DNA of 64,000 bases from positions 1 through 64,000 of the forward strand of contig NZ_CP049888.1 in the NCBI RefSeq assembly GCF_011304355.1, written 5' to 3'. This stretch comes from Weissella coleopterorum. GTDB taxonomy: Bacteria > Bacillota > Bacilli > Lactobacillales > Lactobacillaceae. Position 1 is the stretch's first letter. Each line of letters opens with the position of its first letter. The position numbers were made by a program, and so were the translations under genes. Of this stretch, positions 41,878 through 51,202 are shown one piece after another. The notes beneath the pieces are model-generated. The model was not told the origin of the DNA. It saw only the letters and a list, made by a program, of their open reading frames with translations, and made no database searches.

Positions 41878-42875
41878 TCCATCACCCGCGGGGGAATACT
41901 TGATTCACGAACTATTAGTTGCAAATCTAACGTCTCATTTTGTTGTGGCAAATCATGATCAGCCAAACGATTGATAATCATATTTAATGCGTCAATTCCA
42001 ATTTGCTGAACAGGTTGGCGAATCGTTGTTAATGCTGGTACAAAAAATTCAGCATAATCCGTATCATCATATCCAACGACTGATATATCATTAGGAACAC
42101 TGACTCCATGATTATACAATCCCCTAATTAACCCTACTGCGATTTCATCATTTAAAGCAAAGATTGCTGTGGCCCCCGTCTCAATTACTTTTTCAGCCGC
42201 CATCATTCCCCCATGTTTTGACAAATTAGTCTTAATATTATCAACCGGGTGAAGTCCCCCTTCCAATAATGCAGCAATAAAACCAGCTTCCCGTTGATGC
42301 ATATTATCGGTCATATCATCGGCCATTAACAAAGCAATTTTTTTATGTCCTAATTCTAATAAATGACGAGCCGCCATCTTTCCGCCTTGCCATTCACGAA
42401 CCATTACTTGATCCTTAGCGTCGAGATCCGCGCTCTGATCTAATGAAAGGTATGGAACATTTCTTTTATTTAAAAATTCAATAACTTGTTGATGCTCTGG
42501 AATCGGTCGCCCAAATATTAAAGCATCAGCTCCTCGTTCAATCAGTGAATAAATCGAAGTCTCTAAATTCTCTTCATTGGCCCCCATAAATACCAAATCA
42601 ACGTTTTCAGGTCCATCTACTTGCATACTTTGAATCAAGTCAGCAAAAAAAGGCATCCGAAACGAGGGAATTAAGACCCCAATTAAGGGACTAGTCCCCC
42701 CTTTTAAACGTTTAGCAGCAATGTTAGGAATATACCCTAGTTCATTTCTGGCCGTAATGACTTTATGAATTGTTTCATCAGAAAAGCGCTCTTTTTTATT
42801 ATTTATTATTTGCGAAACTGTTGCAATGGAAACACCTGCAAGCTTTGCAACATCCTTAATCGAAGCTTTTTTCAT
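41874..42875 (-). CDS. LacI-family regulator (RbsR-like)
   Basis: 333 aa. N-terminal LacI HTH: SIKDVAKLAGVSIATVSQII with hinge helix region AAKRLKGG; the periplasmic-binding-like effector domain follows (IGVLIPSFRMPFFADLIQ, DAIFGR-type loop, IFALNDEIAVGLIRGLYNHG, SVVGYDDTDYAEF). Ligand is unknown, but its place between rpiA and the nucleoside transporter, with identical operators at both, points to ribose or a nucleoside-derived sugar. Confidence 0.9.
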   Translation of the reverse strand: MKKASIKDVAKLAGVSIATVSQIINNKKERFSDETIHKVITARNELGYIPNIAAKRLKGGTSPLIGVLIPSFRMPFFADLIQSMQVDGPENVDLVFMGANEENLETSIYSLIERGADALIFGRPIPEHQQVIEFLNKRNVPYLSLDQSADLDAKDQVMVREWQGGKMAARHLLELGHKKIALLMADDMTDNMHQREAGFIAALLEGGLHPVDNIKTNLSKHGGMMAAEKVIETGATAIFALNDEIAVGLIRGLYNHGVSVPNDISVVGYDDTDYAEFFVPALTTIRQPVQQIGIDALNMIINRLADHDLPQQNETLDLQLIVRESSIPPRVMD

Positions 42876-42997
42876 GATTTTATCCTTTTATTTTTATTTA
42901 ATGTAACCGTTTTTTTAATTTACGTTTATATAGTATAATACATAATAAGTTTTAATGTTGACTAAAGGTTCAAGTTTTTTTAATTTTTAAAAATTCT

Positions 42998-43058
42998 TGG
43001 AAGCGCTTGCATTTTCAAAAATGATCGTGTATCGTTGTCTTCAGTTAAACGTTTCAAC
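42998..43058 (+). promoter_or_regulatory. Promoter of nucleoside operon with cre box and LacI-type operator
   Basis: cre site TGGAAGCGCTTGCA (42998-43011; 13 of 14 match to the CcpA consensus) overlaps the -35 TTGCAT (43007-43012). The -10 is TATCGT (43030-43035) after 17 nt. The operator AGTTAAACGTTTCAAC (43043-43058) follows. It shares its first 12 bases with the rpiA site. Confidence 0.75.
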
Positions 43059-43095
43059 ATTCTTTTATTTCTCTTTTTTTGGAAAGGATCATGAC

Positions 43096-44382
43096 ATGTA
43101 CTTACTCATTAATATTGTCGGGGTTTTTGTCACACTGGGAGTAGCCTACCTCTTCTCACGTGATAAAAAGAATATCCAATGGAAATCCGTTGGAATTGTG
43201 ACCGCATTGCAATTATTTTTAGCCTGGTTCTTTGTGAACTTCAGCATTGGTCGTCAAGCCGTTGTTGCTGCTGCAAATGGTTTCAACTGGTTAGTTGCTA
43301 CTGCCTACAAAGGAATCGCATTTGCTCTTCCAGAGTGGGTTTCTACCACAATTCCTGGTGCCGGTGGAACTTTAGACGGGCCAATGAATTTCGTAACTTC
43401 TGCCTTAATGCCAATCTTATTGGTTGTCCCACTATTTGATATTTTAACTTATATTGGTTTCCTTCCATGGGTAGTTAAGTGGATTGGTCGGGGATTATCA
43501 TTTATTACTGGTCAACCTAAATTCGAAGCTTTTTTCTCAGTTGAAATGATGTTCTTAGGAAACACCGAAGTTTTGGCTGTGTCTAAGGCTCAATTAAACC
43601 AAATGAGCGGAACTCGTAACTTAACCTTGGCTTTGATGTCAATGAGCTGTGTTACTGCTTCAATCATTGGTGCATATACCCAAATGATGCCTGGTCAATA
43701 CGTTTTGACGGCTGTTCCTTTGAATATCTTAGGTGCCATCGTAATTTCTGCCATTTTGAATCCCATTAAGTTGGATCCAGAAGAAGATGTTGTTGTCGAA
43801 ATTAATGAACCCGTTGAAGTGGCCCAAGCTGATGGAACCATGAAAATGGAACGTCCAAAGAAAGAACCTTTCTTCTCATTCTTGGGTGATTCAATTTTGA
43901 GTGCTGGTAAGTTGATCTTAATTATCTTTGCATCTGTTGTTGCATTCGTAGCATTAGCCAACTTGATCGATCGCTTATTCTCATTAACTGGCTTTAGCTG
44001 GCTTTCACTTGAAAATATCTTTGGTGTTGTAATGTTCCCATTTGCATGGTTACTAGGTTTCAACCCTCACGATGCTTTCGAAATTGCTCAATATATGGGA
44101 ACTAAGCTAGTAACTAACGAATTCGTTGTGATGGGAGAGGTCTCAAAGAGTGTTATGGCTGGAACTGGTTTGTTTGCTAATAAGCATGCGGTTGCCGTAT
44201 TAACAGTCTTTGTTACTTCATTTGCTAACTTCTCAACCGTTGGAATGATCATTGGTGCCTTCAAGGGATTGGTATCTCGCGAAAAAGTTGATTTGATTTC
44301 TAAAAACGTACCTTTGATGTTAGTATCAGGAATTTTGGTTTCACTGCTTTCTGCGGGAATGGCCGGATTATTTGCCTGGTAA
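43096..44382 (+). CDS. Concentrative nucleoside transporter (NupC/CNT family)
   Basis: 428 aa from the ATG at 43096, with AAAGGATC upstream. About ten membrane segments, CNT hallmarks in FFSVEMMFLGNTEVLAVSKA, NLTLALMSMSCVTASIIGAYTQM and the C-terminal GLFANKHAVAVLTVFVTSFANFST motif. It imports nucleosides with H+ or Na+. First gene of an operon with two nucleoside hydrolases; probably repressed by the divergent LacI-type regulator and by CcpA. Confidence 0.92.
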   Translation: MYLLINIVGVFVTLGVAYLFSRDKKNIQWKSVGIVTALQLFLAWFFVNFSIGRQAVVAAANGFNWLVATAYKGIAFALPEWVSTTIPGAGGTLDGPMNFVTSALMPILLVVPLFDILTYIGFLPWVVKWIGRGLSFITGQPKFEAFFSVEMMFLGNTEVLAVSKAQLNQMSGTRNLTLALMSMSCVTASIIGAYTQMMPGQYVLTAVPLNILGAIVISAILNPIKLDPEEDVVVEINEPVEVAQADGTMKMERPKKEPFFSFLGDSILSAGKLILIIFASVVAFVALANLIDRLFSLTGFSWLSLENIFGVVMFPFAWLLGFNPHDAFEIAQYMGTKLVTNEFVVMGEVSKSVMAGTGLFANKHAVAVLTVFVTSFANFSTVGMIIGAFKGLVSREKVDLISKNVPLMLVSGILVSLLSAGMAGLFAW

Positions 44383-44413
44383 ACTAAATCAAACTTGTAT
44401 CAAACACTAACTA

Positions 44414-44456
44414 AACGGGGCTGGGAGCAATGCAATGTCCTCACCTCGTTTTTTAT
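44414..44456 (+). terminator. Terminator-like hairpin between transporter and hydrolase genes
   Basis: Arms AACGGGG and CCTCGTT (one G-T pair) then TTTTTATTTTT on the plus strand. Possibly attenuates transcription into the hydrolase genes, giving more transporter than hydrolase. Confidence 0.6.
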
Positions 44457-44502
44457 TTTTCTGATTTATTGAACTTATTAGATTTAGAAGGGAATTTTAC
44501 TC

Positions 44503-45450
44503 ATGATAATGAAAAAAGAAGCTTTAATTTTAGATATGGACCCTGGAATTGATGATGCAGTTGCCCTTTCAATTGCATTAACTCGACCCGAATTTGATTT
44601 AAAATTATTAACAGGAGTTGCCGGGAATGTCAGTGTTGAAAAAACCACAGCTAATTTATTAAAATTAGCAGAATTCTTTAACCGAACTGATATTCCGGTC
44701 GCAATGGGTGCTAAAGCCCCATTGCGACGTGAATTTAAAGATGCTTCGTATATTCATGGTGCCTCTGGTATGCCAGGCTATGATTTCCCTGAAATCACAC
44801 ATCAACCAATTGAGGCTGATGCCGTTGAAGCAATGTACCAGGTATTAAATGATGCTCCAGAGCCATTAACAATTGTAGCGACTGGTTCATATACCAATAT
44901 TGCTTTATTACTAAATCAACATCCTGAAATCAAACCCAAAATTAAGCGCCTTGTTCTCATGGGTGGCTCATTATCAGGTGGAAACGTTTCGTCTGTTGCC
45001 GAATTTAACGTCTTCACTGATCCTGATGCGGCAGATATCGTCTTTAACAGCGGTTTAGATATTACCATGATCGGACTAGACGTGACCTTAAAGGCACTCT
45101 TGTCAAATCAATCGATTCAAGATGTCGCTAAAGTTGGTGAAGTTGGTAAAATGATTTCAGGTGTCATGACCGCCTACAATGATGTCGAAGATGATGGTAA
45201 ACCAATGCACGATGTAAATACCATTTTATTCCTCTTACACCCCGAATTTTTCACGCTCGAAGACCATATGATTTACGTCATTACTGACGGTCCAGCGATT
45301 GGTGGTACCATTGCTGATACTCAAGATCGTTGGTCAAACGGACAACTAAATGCCCATGTTGCCGTTGATATTGATGCTCAAGCCTTTGAAAAGTGGTTCT
45401 TAGCAGAAATTCCGCATATGAATCAAATGAAAGACAATCCCATCAAATAA
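44503..45450 (+). CDS. Ribonucleoside hydrolase (inosine-uridine preferring family)
   Basis: 315 aa. The calcium-binding DxDxGxDDA motif is LDMDPGIDDAVAL near residue 12; MGGS (LVLMGGSLSGG, about 155) and VTDPDAADIV-type EFNVFTDPDAADIVF (about 165) are family features; the catalytic His lies in DVNTILFLL/MHDVN (about 228). It cleaves nucleosides to base and ribose. Paralogue of the next gene (clearly diverged), so substrate ranges may differ. Confidence 0.92.
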   Translation: MIMKKEALILDMDPGIDDAVALSIALTRPEFDLKLLTGVAGNVSVEKTTANLLKLAEFFNRTDIPVAMGAKAPLRREFKDASYIHGASGMPGYDFPEITHQPIEADAVEAMYQVLNDAPEPLTIVATGSYTNIALLLNQHPEIKPKIKRLVLMGGSLSGGNVSSVAEFNVFTDPDAADIVFNSGLDITMIGLDVTLKALLSNQSIQDVAKVGEVGKMISGVMTAYNDVEDDGKPMHDVNTILFLLHPEFFTLEDHMIYVITDGPAIGGTIADTQDRWSNGQLNAHVAVDIDAQAFEKWFLAEIPHMNQMKDNPIK

Positions 45451-45488
45451 ATTCGGATACTGCATTTTAAACGCGAAAGGAACGACTT

Positions 45489-46448
45489 ATGGCAACGAAA
45501 AAAATGATTTTAGATTTAGATACGGGAATTGACGACGCGTTAGCGCTGGCGTTGGCTGTCGAAGATCCCAGAGTAGACTTAATTGGAATTATTTCTTCAT
45601 ACGGAAACACCTTAATTGAAACTGCTGGCCAAAATTCATTAGATTTATTACATCTCTTACAAGCAGATGATGTTCCTGTTTATTTAGGTGAAAATCATTC
45701 ATCAACGACTCAATCATTTGAAACGATGCCCATCTCGATGGCAATTCATGGTGATAATGGAATTGGAAACATTGAATTAGAACCAGCCACGAAGCCAATT
45801 GAAACCCAATCTGGTGTACAATTCTTAATTGAAGCTGCACATGAATATGGTTATGATTTAATTTATTTACCAACCGGACCACTAACAAATCTCGCAGCAG
45901 CAATCCGACAAGATCCAACTGTAGCAGAGTTAATTGGTCAAACTACTCTGATGGGGGGCGCTTTGACCGTTCCTGGTAATGTAACTCCTTTTACAGAAGC
46001 CAACATTAATCAAGATCCCGAAGCAGCTGACTATGTTTTCACACATCAAAAAAACATCACAATGGTTGGGTTAGATGTCACGCTTCGAACCCTTCTCACT
46101 AAAGAACATACTAAAGCTTGGCGGGAATTAGGAACTTTAGCCGGAACACAATATGCCGATATGATGGATTATTATATTGACGCTTATGACACACTTGATA
46201 TCGATCACCGTGGGGCCGCTTTACATGATCCACTAGCAGTGGCGGTGTCAATTGATCCAAATTATGTCACTACCATTGATCTCAATTTACGGGTAACGTA
46301 TGATCGTGAATCTGGCGACTATGGTCGAACCATTGGTGACAAACAAAGGCTCTTAGATTCAACCACGACAAAAGTGGCCGTCAATGTTGATAACGAACGT
46401 TTTGTCCGTGACTTCCAAGATTTCATGTTAGATATTTTAAAAAATTAA
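45489..46448 (+). CDS. Ribonucleoside hydrolase (second paralogue)
   Basis: 319 aa. LDLDTGIDDALAL near residue 9 is the metal-binding motif; TLMGGALTVPGNVTPFTEAN and DPEAADYVF follow; His in ALHDPLAVA (about 242) is catalytic. It lies 38 nt after its paralogue with AAAGGAAC upstream and ends at a strong terminator. Together they release ribose and nucleobases from imported nucleosides. Confidence 0.92.
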   Translation: MATKKMILDLDTGIDDALALALAVEDPRVDLIGIISSYGNTLIETAGQNSLDLLHLLQADDVPVYLGENHSSTTQSFETMPISMAIHGDNGIGNIELEPATKPIETQSGVQFLIEAAHEYGYDLIYLPTGPLTNLAAAIRQDPTVAELIGQTTLMGGALTVPGNVTPFTEANINQDPEAADYVFTHQKNITMVGLDVTLRTLLTKEHTKAWRELGTLAGTQYADMMDYYIDAYDTLDIDHRGAALHDPLAVAVSIDPNYVTTIDLNLRVTYDRESGDYGRTIGDKQRLLDSTTTKVAVNVDNERFVRDFQDFMLDILKN

Positions 46449-46467
46449 CATGATACTTAATGTTTCA

Positions 46468-46499
46468 GACCATTCTCGGATCCGAGAATGGTCTTTTTT
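46468..46499 (+). terminator. Rho-independent terminator of nucleoside operon
   Basis: Perfect palindromic arms GACCATTCTCGG/CCGAGAATGGTC (46468-46493), followed by TTTTTTA. Confidence 0.9.
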
Positions 46500-46526
46500 A
46501 TCGTTAAATTTCTCGCTCTACTAAAA

Positions 46527-46559
46527 AATCACACCCAGATATTTCATCTAGATGTGATT
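46527..46559 (-). terminator. Rho-independent terminator of ftsH
   Basis: Minus-strand hairpin (arms AATCACATCTAGAT and ATATCTGGGTGTGATT, with wobble pairs) followed by TTTTTTAG. Converges with the nucleoside operon terminator. Confidence 0.78.
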
Positions 46560-46573
46560 CATTAAATTAAATT

Positions 46574-48646
46574 TTAATCACGCGGATACAAAGTTTCAGC
46601 ATCACCTTGTGATTCTTTACGTTCTTCTTTGTGCTCTTCAACTGCTTGTGATACCTTTTGGCTCGCAACTTGTTTAGCTTCTTCATAAGACATTGGCTGA
46701 TCGTCATCTGATTCCACTTCGTTGGTAGCTGGCATCTTTCCAGTTTCATACAAGCTGAGAATTTGCTTCTCATCCAAAGTTTCAAATTCAAGCAATGCCT
46801 TTGCAATCGCCTCGTGCTTATCTTGATATTGTACAATAATATCGTGTGCACGCGCATATCCCTCAGTTGTTAATCGACGAACTTCTTCGTCAATTAATTG
46901 TGCTGTGGACTCTGAATAAGGAGCCCCCTCACCATACGGGTTATTGAATGATTGACCATTTTTAGCCAATTGAACCATTCCCAATTTGTCAGACATTCCA
47001 TATTCTGTAACCATAGCTCGAGCAATTCCGGTTGCTTGTTCAAAATCATTTGAAGCCCCAGAAGATTGTTGCTTAAACATTACCATTTCAGCCGCACGAC
47101 CACCCATCAAACCGGCGATTTGATCTTCTGCATTATCCTTTGACATCAACATCTGATCTTCACGTGGCAGCATAATAGCGTAACCACCTGCGCGACCACG
47201 TGGAACAATCGTCACCTTGTGTACAACACGAGCTTCATTCAAAACCAAACCAACAATTGCGTGTCCCGCTTCATGGTATGCGACAGTTTCACGTTCCTTA
47301 GCTGAAACAACTCGATCCTTTTTCGCTGGACCAGCAATTACACGATCCTCAGCTTCATCAACATCATCAGCTTCAATTACCTTTTTATTCTGACGAGCCG
47401 CGAGCAAAGCAGCTTCATTCAAAAGGTTAGCTAAATCAGCTCCTACAAAACCAGGCGTTTGCTTGGCTACTTCCTTCAAATCCACATCTGGACCTAAAGG
47501 CTTGTCTTTGGCGTGAACCTTTAAAATAGCTTCGCGGCCCTTGACATCCGGTTGTCCCACTAAAATCTTTCGGTCAAAACGACCAGGGCGGAGCAAGGCG
47601 GGATCCAAGACGTCTGAACGATTGGTTGCCGCAATCACAATCACTCCTTCATTACCTGAGAAACCGTCCATCTCAATCAACATTTGATTCAATGTTTGTT
47701 CCCGTTCGTCATTACCACCACCCATTCCTGAGCCACGCTTCCGTCCAACTGCATCAATTTCATCAATAAAGATAATTGATGGGGCAGATTTCTTCGCATT
47801 TTCAAATAAATCACGAACTCGACTAGCTCCAACTCCGACAAACATCTCCACAAAGTCAGAACCAGAAATTGAAAAGAAAGGTACGGCTGCTTCACCAGCG
47901 ACGGCACGCGCCAACAAAGTTTTACCTGTTCCAGGAGGGCCCTCAAGAAGGACCCCTTTTGGAATTTTAGCCCCTAATTTAGTGAATTTACTTGGGCTAC
48001 GTAGGAATTCGACCACTTCCACCAATTCTTGTTTTTCTTCTTCAGCTCCAGCCACATCACCAAATCGAATCTTATTTTCCTCTGGATCTGCAGGCTTAGC
48101 TTTTGATTTTCCGATATTCATCATACCACCGGAACCACCACGGCCACCTTGTCCCATACCACTCATCATGAGCCATAGGAACCCAATCATGAAGACCATT
48201 GGTAAGACCGTTACAAGTAAGGATCCCCAAACATTTGAATCTTCAGGTTGAGTACTAATCTTAGTATTCGTCTTCGATGCTGCTTGGTTGATTGCCTTAA
48301 CTGTTGAATCGTTTGGCAAAGCATTAACTTCAAATGAAGTTACTTTGGGTTTAGCATTCCCCAAAACTTTAGCCATTAACGTTCCTTCTTTAGCTGCTGT
48401 GACTTTCTCCGTCTGTGGATTACGATAATCACCTTTAATATCATAAACGCCAGCACCTGGCTTGATTTCAATTGACTTAATTTTCTTATCATTCAACTGC
48501 TTAATAAATGTTGAAGTCTCAATCTTCTTAACGGTATTAGTATCCTTAGGTCCAATCACCCAATAAACTAATCCTAATACTGCTAGAAGCATAATCACAT
48601 AAAATAAGCTTTGTCGAACAAAATTACCACTTGGGCGATTCTTCAT
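46574..48646 (-). CDS. ftsH: ATP-dependent membrane metalloprotease FtsH
   Basis: 690 aa. Two membrane helices (about 12-30 and 133-155), AAA+ domain with Walker A GPPGTGKT, Walker [12 protein letters not shown] and [12 protein letters not shown], and the zinc protease motif HEAGH with downstream Glu/Asp. It degrades unneeded membrane and regulatory proteins. The C-terminal 50 residues are acidic and disordered. Lies 60 nt downstream of hpt, the usual order in lactobacilli. Confidence 0.97.
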   Translation of the reverse strand: MKNRPSGNFVRQSLFYVIMLLAVLGLVYWVIGPKDTNTVKKIETSTFIKQLNDKKIKSIEIKPGAGVYDIKGDYRNPQTEKVTAAKEGTLMAKVLGNAKPKVTSFEVNALPNDSTVKAINQAASKTNTKISTQPEDSNVWGSLLVTVLPMVFMIGFLWLMMSGMGQGGRGGSGGMMNIGKSKAKPADPEENKIRFGDVAGAEEEKQELVEVVEFLRSPSKFTKLGAKIPKGVLLEGPPGTGKTLLARAVAGEAAVPFFSISGSDFVEMFVGVGASRVRDLFENAKKSAPSIIFIDEIDAVGRKRGSGMGGGNDEREQTLNQMLIEMDGFSGNEGVIVIAATNRSDVLDPALLRPGRFDRKILVGQPDVKGREAILKVHAKDKPLGPDVDLKEVAKQTPGFVGADLANLLNEAALLAARQNKKVIEADDVDEAEDRVIAGPAKKDRVVSAKERETVAYHEAGHAIVGLVLNEARVVHKVTIVPRGRAGGYAIMLPREDQMLMSKDNAEDQIAGLMGGRAAEMVMFKQQSSGASNDFEQATGIARAMVTEYGMSDKLGMVQLAKNGQSFNNPYGEGAPYSESTAQLIDEEVRRLTTEGYARAHDIIVQYQDKHEAIAKALLEFETLDEKQILSLYETGKMPATNEVESDDDQPMSYEEAKQVASQKVSQAVEEHKEERKESQGDAETLYPRD

Positions 48647-48707
48647 GCTTCGTTTCTCCTTTAATCCACATTAATTTATTTTTTAATCAGCATTGATGCT
48701 AACCATT

Positions 48708-49313
48708 CTAATGCGTGGGGGTTATTTCATGGTCTACTAGGTCGGCATGTTCCGGAGCGTAAACTTCCTTCTTCAAAATACCAACATATGGTAAATTACG
48801 GTAGAGTTCTTTATCATCTACGCTATAATCAAGACCATATCCAACCACAAAAGCCTTGGGAACATCAAATCCAATGTATTCCACATCTTCTTTAACGACA
48901 CGCCCTTCCTTTTTATCAAGGAGGCTTGCTGTTTTAACGCTATTTGCACCACGTTGCACTAGCAATTCCTTCATAAATTTTAATGAGCGACCAGTATCCA
49001 CGATATCTTCCATAATAATGACATCTCGGTTTTTAACATCACTTTGAATATCAGTTACCAAAGATACATCCCCAGAACTAGTAATTCCACCATTATAGCT
49101 AGACACATTAATAAACTCAACCTCAGTATATTCCATGTATCGCATTACATCTACTGCCCAAAGGGCGGCACCCTTTAAAACAACTAAAATAATCGGGGTC
49201 TTATTTTCATAGTCATGGGCTAATTGCTTACCAACGCGTTGCGCCGCCTCGGCAATTGCTTCTTGACTGTATAGGACTCGCTCGATATCGTTATCCATCT
49301 TACTTACACTCAT
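48708..49313 (-). CDS. hpt: Hypoxanthine phosphoribosyltransferase
   Basis: 201 aa. PRPP loop VIIMEDIVDTGRSLKF (about residues 98-113), purine-binding FVVGYGLDYSVDDKELYRNLPYVG near the C-terminus and VVLKGAALWAVDVMRY. It makes IMP and GMP from salvaged bases, linking to the nucleoside hydrolase products. GAGGGG upstream of the ATG at 49313. In the conserved tilS-hpt-ftsH block. Confidence 0.95.
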   Translation of the reverse strand: MSVSKMDNDIERVLYSQEAIAEAAQRVGKQLAHDYENKTPIILVVLKGAALWAVDVMRYMEYTEVEFINVSSYNGGITSSGDVSLVTDIQSDVKNRDVIIMEDIVDTGRSLKFMKELLVQRGANSVKTASLLDKKEGRVVKEDVEYIGFDVPKAFVVGYGLDYSVDDKELYRNLPYVGILKKEVYAPEHADLVDHEITPTH

Positions 49314-49368
49314 TGAATCGTCCCCTCATGTCAGGCATTTTATTTTTTAAATATACCCCTTTATTTTA

Positions 49369-50379
49369 TCACGAATTATCAATTAAATCTGATTGATTTA
49401 TGACTTTTTGTAAGGTTAATTGACGTTTATTTCTAATTGCTTGTAAATTATGCGAAATTTGCACCGAACCACGATTAACATTCGGATTTTTCATTAGTTG
49501 CATAATTTGATACAACTGTTGATCTTTAACTTCATACTGTTCTTGATTCTTCATCCACTTTTGTAAAATTAAAATTTGTAAATCTGAATCGGTAGTTTGC
49601 CACGAAAATGTGCCTAATTCCATTTGCTCGGCTTGCTTAGCTAAAAGTGGTTCAGCTAAGTTTAATAATGCCCCTAATTGATCAACTGTTTTTAAAAGAT
49701 GCTTTGAAAAACCTTTATTAATTTGTTTTAATTCAGGAATAATTCCTTGGCGCAGACGATTACGGGCATACGTTTGATCATAATTTGAACTATCTTCAAT
49801 TACCTCTAAAATTGGTTGCTTAACTAATTGTGGCAAATCAGTTTTAGCCAAGTTTAAAAATGGTCGCCTAATATCTAATCCATCCCGTAATTGTTGCATA
49901 GGCATTCCCATTAGTTGAGATAGTTGCGCCCCTCTTGCGAGCTTAAATAAAATGGTTTCCACCTGATCATCTTGATGATGTGCGGTTACAATAATCCGCG
50001 TCCCCCATTCTAAGGCTTGTTGCTTAAGAAGAGCATAACGCCGGTCTCGAGCTTGTTCTTCAATTCCATGTTGAGGAACTTCTTCCCAATTAATACGTTT
50101 AATCGCAACATGAGCAAACCTTTGGCGATGCGCCTCAAGCCAAGTTTGGACAAATTGTTCTTCTTGGTCTGCATCCGCCCGAAGTTGATGATTAATATAA
50201 ATCACACTCACTTTTGGCTGTAAATTACCGGGTAATCCCCCGTCCGTCAACCAAGTCGCCAAATGCAATGAATCAAACCCACCAGATAAGGCAACAACGA
50301 CATGCTCATTTGCATTAAATAACTGGGCATCTTGTAATTCTTTAATTAGCTTCATTCTGACTGTTTTGGGCTGAACCAC
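49369..50379 (-). CDS. tilS: tRNA(Ile)-lysidine synthase (short form)
   Basis: 336 aa, starting at a GTG (50377-50379) with GAGGAGAG upstream. PP-loop SGGFDSLHLATWL near residue 31; TAHHQDDQVETILFKLARG near 128 and the RRPFL/YARNRLR motifs follow. It modifies C34 of tRNA-Ile(CAU) to lysidine, an essential function. At 336 aa it lacks most of the C-terminal domain present in ~430-470-aa homologues; short forms are known in other bacteria. Confidence 0.92.
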   Translation of the reverse strand: MVQPKTVRMKLIKELQDAQLFNANEHVVVALSGGFDSLHLATWLTDGGLPGNLQPKVSVIYINHQLRADADQEEQFVQTWLEAHRQRFAHVAIKRINWEEVPQHGIEEQARDRRYALLKQQALEWGTRIIVTAHHQDDQVETILFKLARGAQLSQLMGMPMQQLRDGLDIRRPFLNLAKTDLPQLVKQPILEVIEDSSNYDQTYARNRLRQGIIPELKQINKGFSKHLLKTVDQLGALLNLAEPLLAKQAEQMELGTFSWQTTDSDLQILILQKWMKNQEQYEVKDQQLYQIMQLMKNPNVNRGSVQISHNLQAIRNKRQLTLQKVINQSDLIDNS

Positions 50380-50420
50380 AACATCTCTCCTCTCGAATCC
50401 GTCTTTAATCTAATAAAAAA

Positions 50421-50440
50421 GGCTGGACGAGGTCCAGGCC
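50421..50440 (-). terminator. Rho-independent terminator of divIC
   Basis: Minus-strand GGCCTGGACCTCGTCCAGCC hairpin followed by TTTTTTATT. It lies 11 nt after the divIC stop. Confidence 0.78.
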
Positions 50441-50450
50441 TTGAATATAT

Positions 50451-50831
50451 TTATTTATCAGGTAAATTAAAAACCACTTCACCTGCTTTAGTATACATAT
50501 AATGTTGTCGAACATACTGCTCAACATAATCTTCATTTTGAAGATTATTTTTCAAAGCGACTAAACGCTTATTTTCAGTTTTAGCTTTTTTTACTTGTTG
50601 TTCAACTTTTAAACTCTGTGCCTCAGCAGTCCTTAGCTGTAAGTAATTACCAATCCCAGTTACCATAATGACACTACAAAAGACCACCGCCATTCCATAA
50701 ATTAATTTGGTACGTCGACGATGAACTTGACGCATATGAATTCGTTGCTTCTCTGAATTATATTGAATAAAACGAGCACCAGCGGAATCCAAAGGTTGAA
50801 TGTTATTATTTTTTTGAATACGTTGGACCAT
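50451..50831 (-). CDS. divIC: Septum formation initiator DivIC/FtsB-like
   Basis: 126 aa. Basic N-terminal cytoplasmic part, one membrane helix (about 45-62, IYGMAVVFCSVIMVTGIG), then a coiled coil (EAQSLKVEQQVKKAKTENKR) and a short extracellular end (EDYVEQYVRQHYMYTKAGEV). Characteristic DivIC/FtsB topology; it joins FtsL and DivIB in the divisome. Between rqcP and tilS as in other lactic acid bacteria; a yabR-like S1 gene sometimes found here is absent. Confidence 0.9.
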   Translation of the reverse strand: MVQRIQKNNNIQPLDSAGARFIQYNSEKQRIHMRQVHRRRTKLIYGMAVVFCSVIMVTGIGNYLQLRTAEAQSLKVEQQVKKAKTENKRLVALKNNLQNEDYVEQYVRQHYMYTKAGEVVFNLPDK

Positions 50832-50932
50832 CTCAAGTTCCTCCGGTCAAAATTAAACGATTGGTAACGTTATCATTACATTTTTAACCGGAACAGTCGA
50901 TAATTATTAATAAATCTTAATAATTTTATAAA

Positions 50933-51202
50933 CTATTTACTTGAGTCTGTGAGCGCATCCTCACGTAAAATTTTATACATGTGCTCCGCATCTTCTTTTT
51001 TAGTCGTCTCAATGATTCGCTCAATTTCTAGAACCATCAACCGATTACCAAACTTAATTGATAATTCATCCCCCACCTTAACATCTGATGAAGACTTAGC
51101 CACCTTATCATTAATCGTAATTCGACCTTGGTCCGCAATTTCTTTAGCCACCGCCCGGCGCTTAATTAAACGTGAAACTTTCAAAAATTTATCAATTCTC
51201 AT
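50933..51202 (-). CDS. rqcP: S4-domain RNA-binding protein RqcP (YabO/HslR)
   Basis: 89 aa S4 domain: MRIDKFLKVSRLIKRRAVAK then EIADQGRITINDKVAKSSSD. In Bacillus the orthologue helps RqcH add Ala tails to stalled nascent chains in ribosome quality control. It overlaps nothing but starts directly after the flippase stop (50933-51202, next gene from 51203). Confidence 0.92.
   Translation of the reverse strand: MRIDKFLKVSRLIKRRAVAKEIADQGRITINDKVAKSSSDVKVGDELSIKFGNRLMVLEIERIIETTKKEDAEHMYKILREDALTDSSK

Noticed and set aside
43695..44063. Minus-strand frame inside the nucleoside transporter gene
   Set aside because: Antisense shadow of a clear CNT gene; no site or motif.
49369..50379. tilS as a truncated pseudogene
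   Set aside because: The catalytic and tRNA-binding motifs are complete and short TilS forms exist; the gene is essential, so it is most likely functional.
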